Positions 45,361-54,226 of a stretch of DNA of 64,000 bases are shown here, piece after piece. Source of the stretch: DASXYG01 sp036502625 (lineage in GTDB: Bacteria; Actinomycetota; Actinomycetes; Streptosporangiales; Streptosporangiaceae); the NCBI GenBank assembly GCA_036502625.1, contig DASXYG010000130.1, forward strand, positions 1-64,000, in the 5' to 3' direction. The translations under genes and the position numbers were made by a program. How positions within the stretch are numbered: position 1 is the first letter of the stretch; each line of letters begins with the position of its first letter. Under the pieces are notes generated by a model. The model did no database searches and was not told the DNA's origin. It saw only the letters and a list, made by a program, of their open reading frames with translations.

Positions 45361-46368
45361 TCACCCCTGCGAAAACGCCGCATCGAACGCCGCATCCGGC
45401 GGCGTGATCGCATTCACCGCCCGGATGAACGCCAGCGACTCCGGTGCCCCCTGCAACCGGTCCATCCCCGCGTCCTCCCACTCGATCGACACCGGCCCCT
45501 CGTACCCGATCGTGTTCAGCGCCCGGAAGCACTCCTCCCACGCCACGTCCCCCCGCCCCGTGGAGACGAAGTCCCACGACCGCCGCGGGTCCGCCCACGG
45601 GAGGTGGGACGACAACCGTCCCCGGCGGCCGTCCGCTCGCCGCATCTTCGTGTCCTTGCAGTCCACGTGGTACAGGCGGTCGGCGAAGTCCAGGATGAAC
45701 GCGGCCGGGTCGATGTCCTGCCACACCATGTGGCTGGGGTCCCAGTTGAGGCCGAACGCGGGACGGTGGCCGATCGCCTCCAGGGTGCGCACGGTCGTCC
45801 AGTGGTCGTACGCGATCTCGCTCGGGTGGACCTCGTGGGCGAACCGGACCCCGGCGGCGTCGAACTCGTCCAGGATCGGGTTCCAGCGGGCGGCGAACTC
45901 CGCGTACCCGTCGTCGATCATGGACGCGGGCACGGGCGGGAACATGGCCACGGTGTGCCAGATCGGCGACCCCGTGAACCCCACCACCGTGGACACCCCC
46001 AGCCGGGCGGCCGCCCACGCCGTGGCCTTCATCTCCTCCGCGGCCCGCGCCCGCACACCCGCCTCCGCGCCGTCGCCCCACACGCGCGGCGGCACGATCG
46101 CCCGGTGCCGCTCGTCGATGGGGTGGTCGCAGGTCGCCTGCCCGACCAGGTGGTTGGAGATCGCCCACACCCCGAGCCCGTGCCGTTCCAGCGTGTCCCG
46201 CACGCCCCGCACGTACGCGTCGTCCTCGGCGGCCCGCACGACGTCCAGGTGGTCGCCCCAGCAGGCGATCTCCAGGCCGTCGTACCCCCACTCCCCGGCC
46301 AGTCGGCACACCTCGGCGAACGGCAGGTCGGCCCACTGCCCGGTGAACAACGTGATCGGACGGCTCAT
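45361..46368 (-). CDS. Sugar phosphate isomerase/epimerase (xylose isomerase-like TIM barrel)
   Basis: A 335-residue AP-endonuclease-2/xylose-isomerase-like TIM barrel. The metal-binding acidic and histidine residues appear in VRFAHEVHPSEIAYD, GLNWDPSHMVWQDID, YHVDCKDTKM and SIEWEDAGMD, the expected positions for this superfamily. The barrel opens RPITLFTGQWADLPFAEVCR and includes YDGLEIACWGDHLDV. The ATG at 46368 has GGGAG six bases upstream and is separated by one base from the stop of the Gfo/Idh dehydrogenase gene. It is the last gene of a ROK/ABC sugar operon and probably acts with the dehydrogenase in inositol-type or keto-sugar catabolism; the exact sugar is not evident. Confidence 0.9.
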   Translation of the reverse strand: MSRPITLFTGQWADLPFAEVCRLAGEWGYDGLEIACWGDHLDVVRAAEDDAYVRGVRDTLERHGLGVWAISNHLVGQATCDHPIDERHRAIVPPRVWGDGAEAGVRARAAEEMKATAWAAARLGVSTVVGFTGSPIWHTVAMFPPVPASMIDDGYAEFAARWNPILDEFDAAGVRFAHEVHPSEIAYDHWTTVRTLEAIGHRPAFGLNWDPSHMVWQDIDPAAFILDFADRLYHVDCKDTKMRRADGRRGRLSSHLPWADPRRSWDFVSTGRGDVAWEECFRALNTIGYEGPVSIEWEDAGMDRLQGAPESLAFIRAVNAITPPDAAFDAAFSQG

Positions 46369-46369
46369 C

Positions 46370-47536
46370 TCAGCTCCCTGGGGTGTCGTCGATAGGGGTC
46401 CACACGCCCTCCGCGCCGGCACTGCGCTGCACGGCGTCCAGCACCCGCTGCACCCGCAGCCCGTCCGCGAACGACGGCGACGGGTCCGCCCCGTCACCGA
46501 TCGCCCGGACGAAGTCGGCCACCTCGTGCGTGAACGTGTGCTCATACCCGAGCAGGTGCCCCGGCGGCCACCAGGCCGCCAGGTACGGATGCGACGCCTC
46601 GGTGACCAGGATCCGCCGGAACCCGGCCGTCTCCGCGTCCGAGGACCCGTCGTGGAACCACAGCTCGTTCAGCGCCTCCAGGTCGAAGGCCAGGCTCCCC
46701 GCCGAGCCGTTGACCTCCAGCCGCAGCGCGTTCTTCCGCCCGGCCGCGACCCGCGTGGCCTCGAACGACGCCAGCCCCCCGCCGGACATCCGCCCGGTGA
46801 ACAGCGCCGCGTCGTCCACGGTCACCGGCCCCCGCCCCCCGTCCCCGGTCGGCCTCTCGGTGACGAACGTCGAGGTCAGCGCCGCCACACCGGTCACGGA
46901 CTCGCCCGTCACGTACTGCGCCGCATCCACGATGTGCGCCCCGAGGTCGCCGAGCGCGCCCGAACCCGCGCGCGCCGCGTCCAGCCGCCAGGCCAGCGGC
47001 GCCTCCGGGTCGGTCAGCCAGTCCTGCAGGTACACGGCCCGTACGTGCCGCACGGCCCCGATCCGCCCGGACGCGACCAGCCGCCGCGCCAGCGCCAGCG
47101 CCGGGACCCGCCGGTAGTTGAACCCGGCCATCGCGCGCACCCCGCGCTCCGCCGCCCCTGCGGCCGCCTCCGCCATCGCGCACGCCTCCGCCACCGAGTT
47201 GGCCAGCGGCTTCTCGCACAGGACGTGCTTGCCCGCGGCCAGCGCGGCCAGCGCGATCTCCGCGTGGCTGTCGCCGGGCGTGCACACGTCGATCACGTCG
47301 ATGTCGTCGCGGTCGAGCAGCTCGCGCCAGTCGGTCGTCGCGGACGCCCAGCCGAGCGTCCGCGCCGCCGCGTCCACCGCCGTACGGTCGCGCCCGGCGA
47401 CCGCGGCCATCACCGGGCGCCGCGGCAGGTCGAAGAACGCGCCCGCCGTACGCCACGCCTGTGAGTGCGCGCGCCCCATGAACGCGTAGCCGACCATGCC
47501 GACGCCGAGCGGACGCACCCCGTTGTTGGTTGCCAA
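46370..47536 (-). CDS. Gfo/Idh/MocA family NAD(P)-dependent oxidoreductase
   Basis: A 388-residue sugar or inositol dehydrogenase. The Rossmann motif is LGVGMVGYAFMGRAHSQAW, the conserved EKP lysine is in HVLCEKPLANSVAEA, and the catalytic histidine region is GALGDLGAHIVDAAQYVTG. The C-terminal alpha/beta domain includes ALRLEVNGSAGSLAFDLE. The start is a rare TTG at 47536, supported by GGAG seven bases upstream; a later GTG would remove part of the first strand. It lies 18 bp after the gene for the substrate-binding lipoprotein and one base before the isomerase gene. Members of this family oxidise inositol, glucose-type or amino sugars; the partner genes do not settle which. Confidence 0.92.
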   Translation of the reverse strand: MATNNGVRPLGVGMVGYAFMGRAHSQAWRTAGAFFDLPRRPVMAAVAGRDRTAVDAAARTLGWASATTDWRELLDRDDIDVIDVCTPGDSHAEIALAALAAGKHVLCEKPLANSVAEACAMAEAAAGAAERGVRAMAGFNYRRVPALALARRLVASGRIGAVRHVRAVYLQDWLTDPEAPLAWRLDAARAGSGALGDLGAHIVDAAQYVTGESVTGVAALTSTFVTERPTGDGGRGPVTVDDAALFTGRMSGGGLASFEATRVAAGRKNALRLEVNGSAGSLAFDLEALNELWFHDGSSDAETAGFRRILVTEASHPYLAAWWPPGHLLGYEHTFTHEVADFVRAIGDGADPSPSFADGLRVQRVLDAVQRSAGAEGVWTPIDDTPGS

Positions 47537-47554
47537 GCCGAAACTCCAATCCGG

Positions 47555-48589
47555 TCAGTCGAAGGCGGTGGGCAGGTAGCGGTCGACGTTCGCCTTGGTC
47601 ACCACGGCCGAGAACAGCGTGATCGACGACGGTACGGACGTCTCGTCGAGGTCGCCCATCGTCTTGTTCTGCGCGATCAGCCGGGCCACCCGCACCGCGG
47701 ACGCGGCCATCGTCGCCGGATACAGCACGGTGGCCTTCAGCACCGAGTCGTCCGCCTTGATCGCCTGCATGGCCGCCTTCGACCCGGCGCCGCCGACCAT
47801 CAGGAAGCCCTTGCGCCCGGCCTGCCGGATGGCCTGCAGCGCGCCCACGCCCTGGTCGTCGTCGTGGTTCCACAGCGCGTCGAACGTCGGATGCGCCTGC
47901 AACAGCTCCGACATGCGCGCCTGCCCGGTCTGTACGGTGAACTCCGCCGCCGCGCGCCCGGCCTTCTTCAGCCCGGGGAACGTCTTCAGACCGTCGTCGA
48001 ACCCCTTCGACCGCTGCTGCGTGAGCTCCAGGTTGTCGATCCCGGCCAGTTCCAGCACGCTGCCCTTGCCGCCGAGCCGCTGCCCGATGAACGTCGCCGC
48101 GTTGAACCCCATGCGGTAGTTGTCGCCGCCGATCCACGTGCGGTACGCGGACGTCGTGTCGAAGACGCGGTCGAGGTTGACGACGGGGATCCCGGCGTCC
48201 ATGGCCTTCTGCCCGCTCGGCGTCATCTGCTTGCCGTCCGCGGGCAGGATGACCAGCACGTCGACCTTCTGGTTGATCAGCGTCTGGATCTGCCCGGCCT
48301 GCGCCGACGCCTCGTTCGACCCCTCGGCGACCACGAACGTGACGTCCTTGTAGCGCGCCGCCTCGGCCTTGGCCTGCGCGTTGATGCCGCTCAGCCAGCC
48401 GTGGTCGGCCTGCGGCCCGGCGAAGCCGATCGTGACGTGCTTGCCCGGCTTGGCGTTGTCGGCGTTGACGCCCGGGCCGGCGTTGGTGCTCGCGGCGGTG
48501 GGCTCGCTGTTGCTCGTGCAGGCGGCCAGTGCGCCGGCGCCGAGGATGGCGCCGCCGCCGACCAGGAACCCGCGGCGTGTTGCTGACAT
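47555..48589 (-). CDS. Sugar ABC transporter substrate-binding lipoprotein (periplasmic binding protein 4 type)
   Basis: A 344-residue RbsB-like binding protein. The signal has both a twin-arginine-like start (SATRRGFLVGGG) and a lipobox GALAACTS, so it is a lipoprotein, possibly Tat-exported. The binding domain starts HVTIGFAGPQADHGWLSGIN, typical of ribose/inositol-binding proteins, with VLVILPADGKQMTPSGQKAM and IPVVNLDRVFDT following. ALWNHDDDQGVGALQAIRQA marks the second lobe. The ATG at 48589 has AAGGGA eight bases upstream; an ATG seven codons earlier is less well placed. It is flanked by the permease gene upstream and the dehydrogenase downstream in the operon. Confidence 0.93.
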   Translation of the reverse strand: MSATRRGFLVGGGAILGAGALAACTSNSEPTAASTNAGPGVNADNAKPGKHVTIGFAGPQADHGWLSGINAQAKAEAARYKDVTFVVAEGSNEASAQAGQIQTLINQKVDVLVILPADGKQMTPSGQKAMDAGIPVVNLDRVFDTTSAYRTWIGGDNYRMGFNAATFIGQRLGGKGSVLELAGIDNLELTQQRSKGFDDGLKTFPGLKKAGRAAAEFTVQTGQARMSELLQAHPTFDALWNHDDDQGVGALQAIRQAGRKGFLMVGGAGSKAAMQAIKADDSVLKATVLYPATMAASAVRVARLIAQNKTMGDLDETSVPSSITLFSAVVTKANVDRYLPTAFD

Positions 48590-48606
48590 GGGCGATCCCT
48601 TGCCCT

Positions 48607-49812
48607 TCATCGGGGGGTGGTGGGGGTGCGGGAGGCCAGCAGCTTCTGCACGAGCACGGCGATCACGATGATCACGCCCTTGGCGAGCTGCTGCGTGGCG
48701 GTGGAGAGGTTGTTGAGCGTGAAGATGTCGTTGATCGTCGTGAAGACGAGCACGCCGAGGACGGACCCGACGAGCGTGCCCCGGCCGCCGCTGAGCAGGG
48801 TGCCGCCGATGATCACGGCGGCGATCGCGTCCAGCTCGTACAGGTTGCCGTTCGCTGACGTGCCGCTCCCGGTGAGGATGATCAGCATGATCCCGGCGAT
48901 CCCGCAGCACAGCCCGGACAGCGCGTACAGGACGAGCGTGTGCGCGCGGACGTTCAGCCCGGCCAGCCGCGCCGCCTCCGGGTTGCCCCCGACCGCGAAC
49001 GTGCGGCGGCCGAACGTCGTACGGTTCAGCGCGATCCACCCGACGGCCACGACCACCGCGAACATCAGCACCAGCGGCGGGACCACGCCGAACAGGTAGT
49101 GGTCGGAGTAGCCGAGGTTCACCAGCGCCTGGTTGGCCGGGCGCACGGTCTGCGTGGTGCCGCCGGAGATCTGGATGGCCAGCCCCCGCGCGCTGGCCAG
49201 CATCGCGATCGTCATGATGAACGCGACGACCTTCCCGTACGCGATGAACGCCCCGTTGACGATCCCGCACACCAGCCCGACCACCAGCGCGGTGAACACG
49301 ATCCCCACGACGCCGAACGACTGCGTGGCCACGGTCGTCGCCCACACCGTGGACAGCGCCACGATCGCGCCGACCGACAGGTCGATGCCGCCCCCGACGA
49401 TCACGAACGTCATCCCGACCGTGACGACCCCGATCACCGACGCCTGCGTGAGGATCACCACCAGGTTCCCGAGGTTCAGGAACTCCCCCGGCTTGGTGGC
49501 CCCGCCGATCACCGCCAGGATCACCAGCACCCCGATCAGCCCGGCGTTGCGCAGCTCGGACGGAATCCGCCCGGACCTCGGCCGTACCATCCGCTGGCGG
49601 GCCTGACGCCGTTCGGGCGCGGGGCGCCCTCCTTGGCTCGGCCCGCTGGGTCCTCGGCCGCGGGACAACCACGTCGGGCGCTGGGCGCCCTTTGGTGGTT
49701 GTTCGCCCCGCGGCCTGCGGCGCGAATCGATCTCCGTCGCGGGCTCAGGCGAAGGTGCCAGTGGAGGTTCACCGGAGCCGGAGCCACCAGGGGGTACGTC
49801 AGGGCTCGTCAT
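48607..49812 (-). CDS. Sugar ABC transporter permease (RbsC-like) with long disordered N-terminus
   Basis: A 401-residue permease. The core from about residue 90 has the RbsC pattern: NLVVILTQASVIGVVTVGMT, FVIVGGGIDLSVGAIVALST, the EAA-like loop NPEAARLAGLNVRAHTLVLY and IAAVIIGGTLLSGGRGTLVG, with eight to ten membrane segments. The first 85 residues are hydrophilic and rich in Pro, Ser, Gly and Arg, which RbsC proteins normally lack. Even so the ATG at 49812 has AAGGGAG seven bases upstream and overlaps the ATPase stop (ATGA), so the extension appears real. It works with the two-domain ATPase and the lipoprotein of this operon. Confidence 0.92.
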   Translation of the reverse strand: MTSPDVPPGGSGSGEPPLAPSPEPATEIDSRRRPRGEQPPKGAQRPTWLSRGRGPSGPSQGGRPAPERRQARQRMVRPRSGRIPSELRNAGLIGVLVILAVIGGATKPGEFLNLGNLVVILTQASVIGVVTVGMTFVIVGGGIDLSVGAIVALSTVWATTVATQSFGVVGIVFTALVVGLVCGIVNGAFIAYGKVVAFIMTIAMLASARGLAIQISGGTTQTVRPANQALVNLGYSDHYLFGVVPPLVLMFAVVVAVGWIALNRTTFGRRTFAVGGNPEAARLAGLNVRAHTLVLYALSGLCCGIAGIMLIILTGSGTSANGNLYELDAIAAVIIGGTLLSGGRGTLVGSVLGVLVFTTINDIFTLNNLSTATQQLAKGVIIVIAVLVQKLLASRTPTTPR

Positions 49813-51323
49813 CGCGTGCTCCCTTGCGTGTGGCCGTCCATGACGAGCCCGAGTACGTGCGGTTCATCGAGGTCCGCGGCCGGCCCGGTGTGCACGATCC
49901 GGCCCTCCCGGACGACCAGCACCCGGTCGGCGAGGCCCAGCACCTCGGGCACCTCGCTGGACACCAGGACGATCGCGACGCCGGACGCCGCCAGGTCGCG
50001 GATCAGCGCGTACAGCTCGGCCCGCGCGCCCACGTCCACGCCGCGCGTGGGCTCGTCGAGCAGCAGCACCCGGCAGCCGTGCAGCAGCCACCGGGCGAGC
50101 AGCACCTTCTGCTGGTTGCCGCCGGACAGCGTGGCCACGCCCCGCCGCGGGTCGGCCGGCTGTACGCCCAAGGCCCCGGCCTGCTCGGCGGCCTCGGCGT
50201 TCTCCCGCCGCCGGTCCACCCACCCGAGCCGCGCGTACCGGGCCAGCGACGCGATCCCGATGTTCACCCCGACCGAGGCGAGCATCAGCAGCCCCTGCGA
50301 CTTCCGCTCCTCCGGCGCCAGCCCGACCCCGGCGCGCACGGCCGACCGCACGCTCCCGGCCCGTACGGCACGCCCGTCCACCGCGACCGTCCCCGACGAC
50401 GCGCGCCGCGCCCCGTAGACGGTCTCCAGGATCTCCGAGCGCCCCGCGCCGACCAGCCCGGCCAGCCCGACGATCTCCCCGGCCCGCACCTCGAACGACA
50501 CGTCGCGGAACACCCCGTCCAGCGCCAGGTCCCGTACGGACAGCACCGGCTCGGGCGCGTCCGCCGGTTCCGGACGGGCCGGGAACCGCGCCTCGCTCGA
50601 CCCGCCCGTCATGTGCGCGACGAGCGTCGCGGTCGGCGTGTCGGCGGGCCGCCCGGCGGCGACCGTACGCCCGTCCTTCAGCACCGTGACCTCGTCGCCG
50701 ACCTCGCGGATCTCCGCCAGCCGGTGCGAGATGTAGACGACCGCGACGTCCGCCTCGGTCAGCTCGCGGATGATTCGGAAGAGGTTCGCCACCTCGTCGT
50801 GCGCCAGCGCCGCGGACGGCTCGTCCATCACGATCAGCCGCGCGTCGTAGGAGAGGGCGCGCGCCATGCTGACGATCTGCTGCCCCGCCGCGGGCAGCCG
50901 CCCCACCTCGACGCCGGGCGGGATGTCCGCGTGGCCGAGCCGGTCGAGCAGCTCGGCGGCGGCGCGGTCGGCCGTACGGCGCCGCCCGAACCCGGCCGTG
51001 GACGGCTCGTGGCCGAGGAAGATGTTCTCCGCCACCGATAACGCGGGGACGAGGTCGAGCTCCTGGTAGATGGTGGTGATGCCGTACCGCAGCGCCGCCG
51101 TGGGCTGCGGCAGCGCCACCGGCTCGCCGCGCCAGCGGATCTCGCCCGCGTCCGGCGTGTGCATGCCCGCGAGCACGCGGATCAGTGTGGACTTCCCCGC
51201 GCCGTTCTGCCCGAGCAGGCAGTGCACCGCGCCCGCGCGCACCGTGAGGTCCACGCCGTCCAGCGCACGCGCGCCGGGGAACTCCTTGACGATGCCGCGC
51301 ATCTCCAACAGCGGGGCGTCCAC
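49809..51323 (-). CDS. Sugar ABC transporter ATP-binding protein (RbsA/MglA-like, two nucleotide-binding domains)
   Basis: A 504-residue tandem ATPase. The first domain has Walker A CLLGQNGAGKSTLIRVL, Q-loop TTIYQELDLVP, signature-like GRLPAAGQQIVSMARALS and Walker B LIVMDEPSAAL. The second has the usual degenerate Walker A GLAGLVGAGRSEILETV, with signature LSGGNQQKVLLARWL and Walker B VLLLDEPTRGVD. This is the standard arrangement for ribose, galactose, xylose and inositol importers. The GTG start at 51323 lies one base after the ROK stop codon; its own stop overlaps the permease start by four bases. It is cytoplasmic and energises uptake. Confidence 0.95.
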   Translation of the reverse strand: MDAPLLEMRGIVKEFPGARALDGVDLTVRAGAVHCLLGQNGAGKSTLIRVLAGMHTPDAGEIRWRGEPVALPQPTAALRYGITTIYQELDLVPALSVAENIFLGHEPSTAGFGRRRTADRAAAELLDRLGHADIPPGVEVGRLPAAGQQIVSMARALSYDARLIVMDEPSAALAHDEVANLFRIIRELTEADVAVVYISHRLAEIREVGDEVTVLKDGRTVAAGRPADTPTATLVAHMTGGSSEARFPARPEPADAPEPVLSVRDLALDGVFRDVSFEVRAGEIVGLAGLVGAGRSEILETVYGARRASSGTVAVDGRAVRAGSVRSAVRAGVGLAPEERKSQGLLMLASVGVNIGIASLARYARLGWVDRRRENAEAAEQAGALGVQPADPRRGVATLSGGNQQKVLLARWLLHGCRVLLLDEPTRGVDVGARAELYALIRDLAASGVAIVLVSSEVPEVLGLADRVLVVREGRIVHTGPAADLDEPHVLGLVMDGHTQGSTR

Positions 51324-51324
51324 C

Positions 51325-52515
51325 TCAGCCGCCGGAGAACACGTGGTCGCTGATGAGCCGCGCGGCGCCGACGACGCCCGCGGTGGCGCCCAGCTCGGAC
51401 AGCACGAGCGGCAGGTTCCCGGTGGCCAGCGGGGTGGAGCGGCGGTAGACGGCGCCGCGGATCTCGGCGAGCAGCGGATGCCCGAGCCCGGTCACCCCGC
51501 CGCCGATGATCACCAGCCCGGGGTTGAAGAACGACACGAGCCCGGCGAGCACGGTGCCGACGCGCTGCCCGCCGTCGCGCATCATGCGGGTCGCGGCCGG
51601 GTCGCCGGACGCGACCGCCGCCCCGACGTCCGCCGCGGTCAGCTCGCCCGCCTCGGCCAGCCGCGCGGCCAGCGGCTCGGACCGCCCCGTACGGGCGGCG
51701 TGCGCGGCCATGCGGGCCAGCGCGGCGCCGGAGAAGTACGCCTCCAGGCAGCCCGCGTTGCCGCACGCGCAGGTCGGGCCGTCGTCGTCGACCTGGATGT
51801 GGCCGATGTCGCCCGCGCTGCCGGACATGCCGCGGTAGATGGTGCCGTCGACCACGATGCCGCAGCCGATGCCGGTGCCGATCTTCACGAACAGGAAGTC
51901 CTCCACCGAGCGGGCGAGCCCGGCGTGCAGCTCGCCCAGCGCCATGATGTTGACGTCGTTGTCGACCAGCACCGGGCAGCCGAGCGCCTGGCTCATCTCC
52001 TCGCGCACCGGGTACTGGTCCCAGCCGGGCATGATCGGAGGCGCGACCGGCATGCCCTCGCGGAAACTGACCGGACCGGGCACCCCGATCCCCGCGCCGT
52101 GCAGCTCGGCGGCGTCGGTGTCCGCCCGCACCTTACCGGCCAGGTCGTTGACGTGCGCGAGCACCACATCGGGCCCGTCGCGTACGTCCGCGGGCCGCGA
52201 CGCGTGGCGCAGCACCTCAAGCCGCCCGTTGGTGACGGCGACGTCGACGGAGGTGGCGCCGATGTCGACGCCGAGGAACCGCAGGTGCTCCGACAACCCG
52301 ACGATGCCGGACCGCCGCCCGCCGCGCGACGCGGCCAGCCCGGCGGCCGCGACCAGGCCGAGGTCGGCGAGCCGGTCAAGCTCCTGCGCGATCTTCGACC
52401 GGGACAGCCCCAGCCGTCCGGCCAGGTCGGCGCGCGGGCTGGGACCTTCGTCGCGCAGCAGCCGCAGCAGCCGCGCCTGATGGCCGTTCTCCGGTCGTAC
52501 GGTGGCTCGTCTCAC
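51325..52515 (-). CDS. ROK family transcriptional repressor
   Basis: A 396-residue repressor with an N-terminal winged helix (RLLRLLRDEGPSPRADLAGR, LGLSRSKIAQELDRLADLGL) followed by an actin-like ROK domain. The latter has the phosphate-loop FLGVDIGATSVDVAVTN, GVPGPVSFREGM, VLVDNDVNIMALGE and the zinc motif CACGNAGCLEAYFSG. The GTG start has GGAGG seven bases upstream. As the first gene of the operon, it most likely represses its own promoter and is released when the imported sugar or its phosphate binds. The first gene of a sugar ABC operon encoding ROK is a common actinobacterial arrangement. Confidence 0.94.
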   Translation of the reverse strand: MRRATVRPENGHQARLLRLLRDEGPSPRADLAGRLGLSRSKIAQELDRLADLGLVAAAGLAASRGGRRSGIVGLSEHLRFLGVDIGATSVDVAVTNGRLEVLRHASRPADVRDGPDVVLAHVNDLAGKVRADTDAAELHGAGIGVPGPVSFREGMPVAPPIMPGWDQYPVREEMSQALGCPVLVDNDVNIMALGELHAGLARSVEDFLFVKIGTGIGCGIVVDGTIYRGMSGSAGDIGHIQVDDDGPTCACGNAGCLEAYFSGAALARMAAHAARTGRSEPLAARLAEAGELTAADVGAAVASGDPAATRMMRDGGQRVGTVLAGLVSFFNPGLVIIGGGVTGLGHPLLAEIRGAVYRRSTPLATGNLPLVLSELGATAGVVGAARLISDHVFSGG

Positions 52516-52544
52516 GGACCGCCTCCGGGGTGGGGGTTGCCGTG

Positions 52545-52573
52545 AACATAAGCACTTCCGCCACCGGCGGCAA
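52545..52573 (-). promoter_or_regulatory. Promoter of the ROK/sugar transporter operon
   Basis: On the minus strand TTGCCG (52573-52568) and TATGTT (52550-52545) are separated by 17 bp, a good sigma-70-type promoter. The transcription start would fall near 52538, about 23 bases before the GTG at 52515. No other convincing promoter-like pair is seen in the divergent gap on this strand. Confidence 0.6.
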
Positions 52574-52610
52574 GACCTTCTGTCGCACTCGCGCGGACTT
52601 TAACCATTTC

Positions 52611-52668
52611 GTGTCCGAAGTTGCGACACGCCGGCCTCCTTGTGCCACGCGCCGATTCGTGTCATAAC
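52611..52668 (+). promoter_or_regulatory. SGNH hydrolase promoter and an inverted repeat in the divergent gap
   Basis: TTGTGC (52640-52645) and CATAAC (52663-52668), 17 bp apart, form a promoter candidate for the hydrolase gene at 52712. Just upstream GTGTC (52611-52615) and GACAC (52625-52629) make a short inverted repeat with a 9-bp centre. Lying between the two promoters, it could be an operator for the ROK repressor or for the hydrolase; the arms are short, so this is tentative. Confidence 0.4.
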
Positions 52669-52711
52669 GCGAAGGGAACTTTCGGTGCATACCGGACGAG
52701 GAGACCGATCG

Positions 52712-54007
52712 ATGCGGCGATCACCGGCACGACGCGTACGGCTCCGTCATCTCGGCACGCTGGCGGCGGCGGTGGCCGCGGTGGGCACGGCCGCCGCGAC
52801 CACCGGCGCCGCCGCCCCGTCCACCGTCCAGCACACCCACGCCGCCCATCAGCGCTGGGTGAGCACCTGGTCGGCGTCGTCGACGCAGGGCCCGGCCGAC
52901 ACCGCGACGTGCCCGGCGCACTCGGGCGTCACCGACGGCACCGTGCGCGACGTGGTCGTGCCGAGCGCCGGCGGCGACCACGCGCGCGTCCGCCTGACCA
53001 ACCTGTTCGGCGACCGGCCGCTGCGCGTGGGCCGCGCGTCGATCGCCGTCCGCGACAGCGGGTCGTCCGTCGTGGCGTCCACGCTGCGCACGCTGCGGTT
53101 CCACGGCCGTACGAGCGTGACGATCGACCCGGGCGACCTGGCCGGGAGCGATCCCGTGTCGCTGCCCGTCCGCGCCGGCCAGGCGCTGGTGGTGAGCCTG
53201 TACTTCCCGGACGCCACCGGCCCGGCCACCCAGCACCCGCTGGCGCTCCAGGACGGCTACGTCTCCCCCGGCGACCACACCGGAACCGCTACGGCCGGGG
53301 CCGCGCGCACCGTCAACTGCTGGACGTTCGCCGACCGGGTCGACGTCACGCCCGCCCGCCGCGTCACCGGCACGCTGGTGACGCTCGGCGACTCGATCAC
53401 CGACGGCTCCCACTCGACGCCCAACGCGAACCGCCGCTGGCCGGACGACCTGAACCGGCGCCTCCAGGCGCGGCACGGCCCGATCCTGTCCGTCGCGAAC
53501 GCGGGCATCAGCGGCAACGAGGTCCTGGTCGACCGGGTGCCGGTGACGTTCGGCCCCAGCGCGCTGCACCGCCTCGACCGCGACGTGCTGTCGGTGCCCG
53601 GCGCACGCGACGTCATCCTGCTGGAGGGCATCAACGACATCGGCGCGGCCAGCGCCACCGGGACGAGCATCATCGCCGGCGACAAGCAGATCATCGCCCG
53701 CGCCCACCACCAGGGCCTGCGCATCTTCGGCGCCACGCTCACCGCGTTCGGCGGCTCCAACCCCCAGTACGGCGGCGACTACGGCACCGCGTACGGCGAG
53801 CGGCAGCGCGAGGCCGTCAACCACTGGATCCGTACGGGCCACGCGTTCGACGGCGTGATCGATTTCGACAAGGCGACCGCCGACCCGTCGAACCCGCAGC
53901 AGATGGCCCCCGCGTACGACAGCGGCGACCACCTGCACCCCGGCGACGCGGGCTATCAGCGCATGGCCGACAGCATCAAGATCTCCGCACTACTACGCAC
54001 TAAGTGA
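52712..54007 (+). CDS. Secreted SGNH/GDSL-type esterase
   Basis: A 431-residue secreted hydrolase. A basic N-terminus and hydrophobic stretch (LGTLAAAVAAVGTAAATTGA, residues 14-33) form a signal peptide with likely cleavage near ATTGAAA. An N-terminal beta-rich domain (about 48-210) precedes the SGNH core. The core has nucleophile S228 in LGDSITDGSHS, the glycine block GISGNEVL (265-272), the asparagine block LLEGINDIG, and the catalytic Asp/His in DSGDHLHPGDAGY near the end. It resembles lipase/esterase family enzymes acting on polysaccharide acetyl or lipid esters. GAGGAG lies eight to thirteen bases before the ATG. The end overlaps the DUF397 gene on the other strand by 15 bp. Confidence 0.92.
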   Translation: MRRSPARRVRLRHLGTLAAAVAAVGTAAATTGAAAPSTVQHTHAAHQRWVSTWSASSTQGPADTATCPAHSGVTDGTVRDVVVPSAGGDHARVRLTNLFGDRPLRVGRASIAVRDSGSSVVASTLRTLRFHGRTSVTIDPGDLAGSDPVSLPVRAGQALVVSLYFPDATGPATQHPLALQDGYVSPGDHTGTATAGAARTVNCWTFADRVDVTPARRVTGTLVTLGDSITDGSHSTPNANRRWPDDLNRRLQARHGPILSVANAGISGNEVLVDRVPVTFGPSALHRLDRDVLSVPGARDVILLEGINDIGAASATGTSIIAGDKQIIARAHHQGLRIFGATLTAFGGSNPQYGGDYGTAYGERQREAVNHWIRTGHAFDGVIDFDKATADPSNPQQMAPAYDSGDHLHPGDAGYQRMADSIKISALLRTK

Positions 54008-54226
54008 CCCCACGAAGGCCCGCCAAGCCGTCCGCGACACCGTCAGATGACCGCGCTCCCGGTCCTTCGTATCCCGCACCCCCACCGCCGTCTCACCAGC
54101 GGCGATCTCAACACACTGTCCCTGAGTCGACTGACTGTACGAGGACTTACGCCAACCCACGCCAACCTCGACGCACTGACCCTGAGTCGATTCGCTGTAC
54201 GACGACTTACGCCAGCCAGTGATCAT
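53993..54226 (-). CDS. DUF397 protein with duplicated WRKSSYS motif
   Basis: A 77-residue DUF397 protein. Normal members have one WRKSSYS motif followed by CVEVA. This one has two in tandem, GWRKSSYSESTQGQCVEVGV and GWRKSSYSQSTQGQCVEIAA, an exact 20-residue (60-bp) repeat with few changes. The usual tail VGVRDTKDRERGHLTVSRTAWRAF (split by a turn) follows. DUF397 proteins are small partners of Scr1-type helix-turn-helix regulators in actinomycetes and are thought to modulate them. The ATG at 54226 lies 20 bases inside the end of the HTH gene, so the pair is coupled. The gene overlaps the 3' end of the SGNH hydrolase gene on the opposite strand. Confidence 0.88.
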   Translation of the reverse strand: MITGWRKSSYSESTQGQCVEVGVGWRKSSYSQSTQGQCVEIAAGETAVGVRDTKDRERGHLTVSRTAWRAFVGSLSA

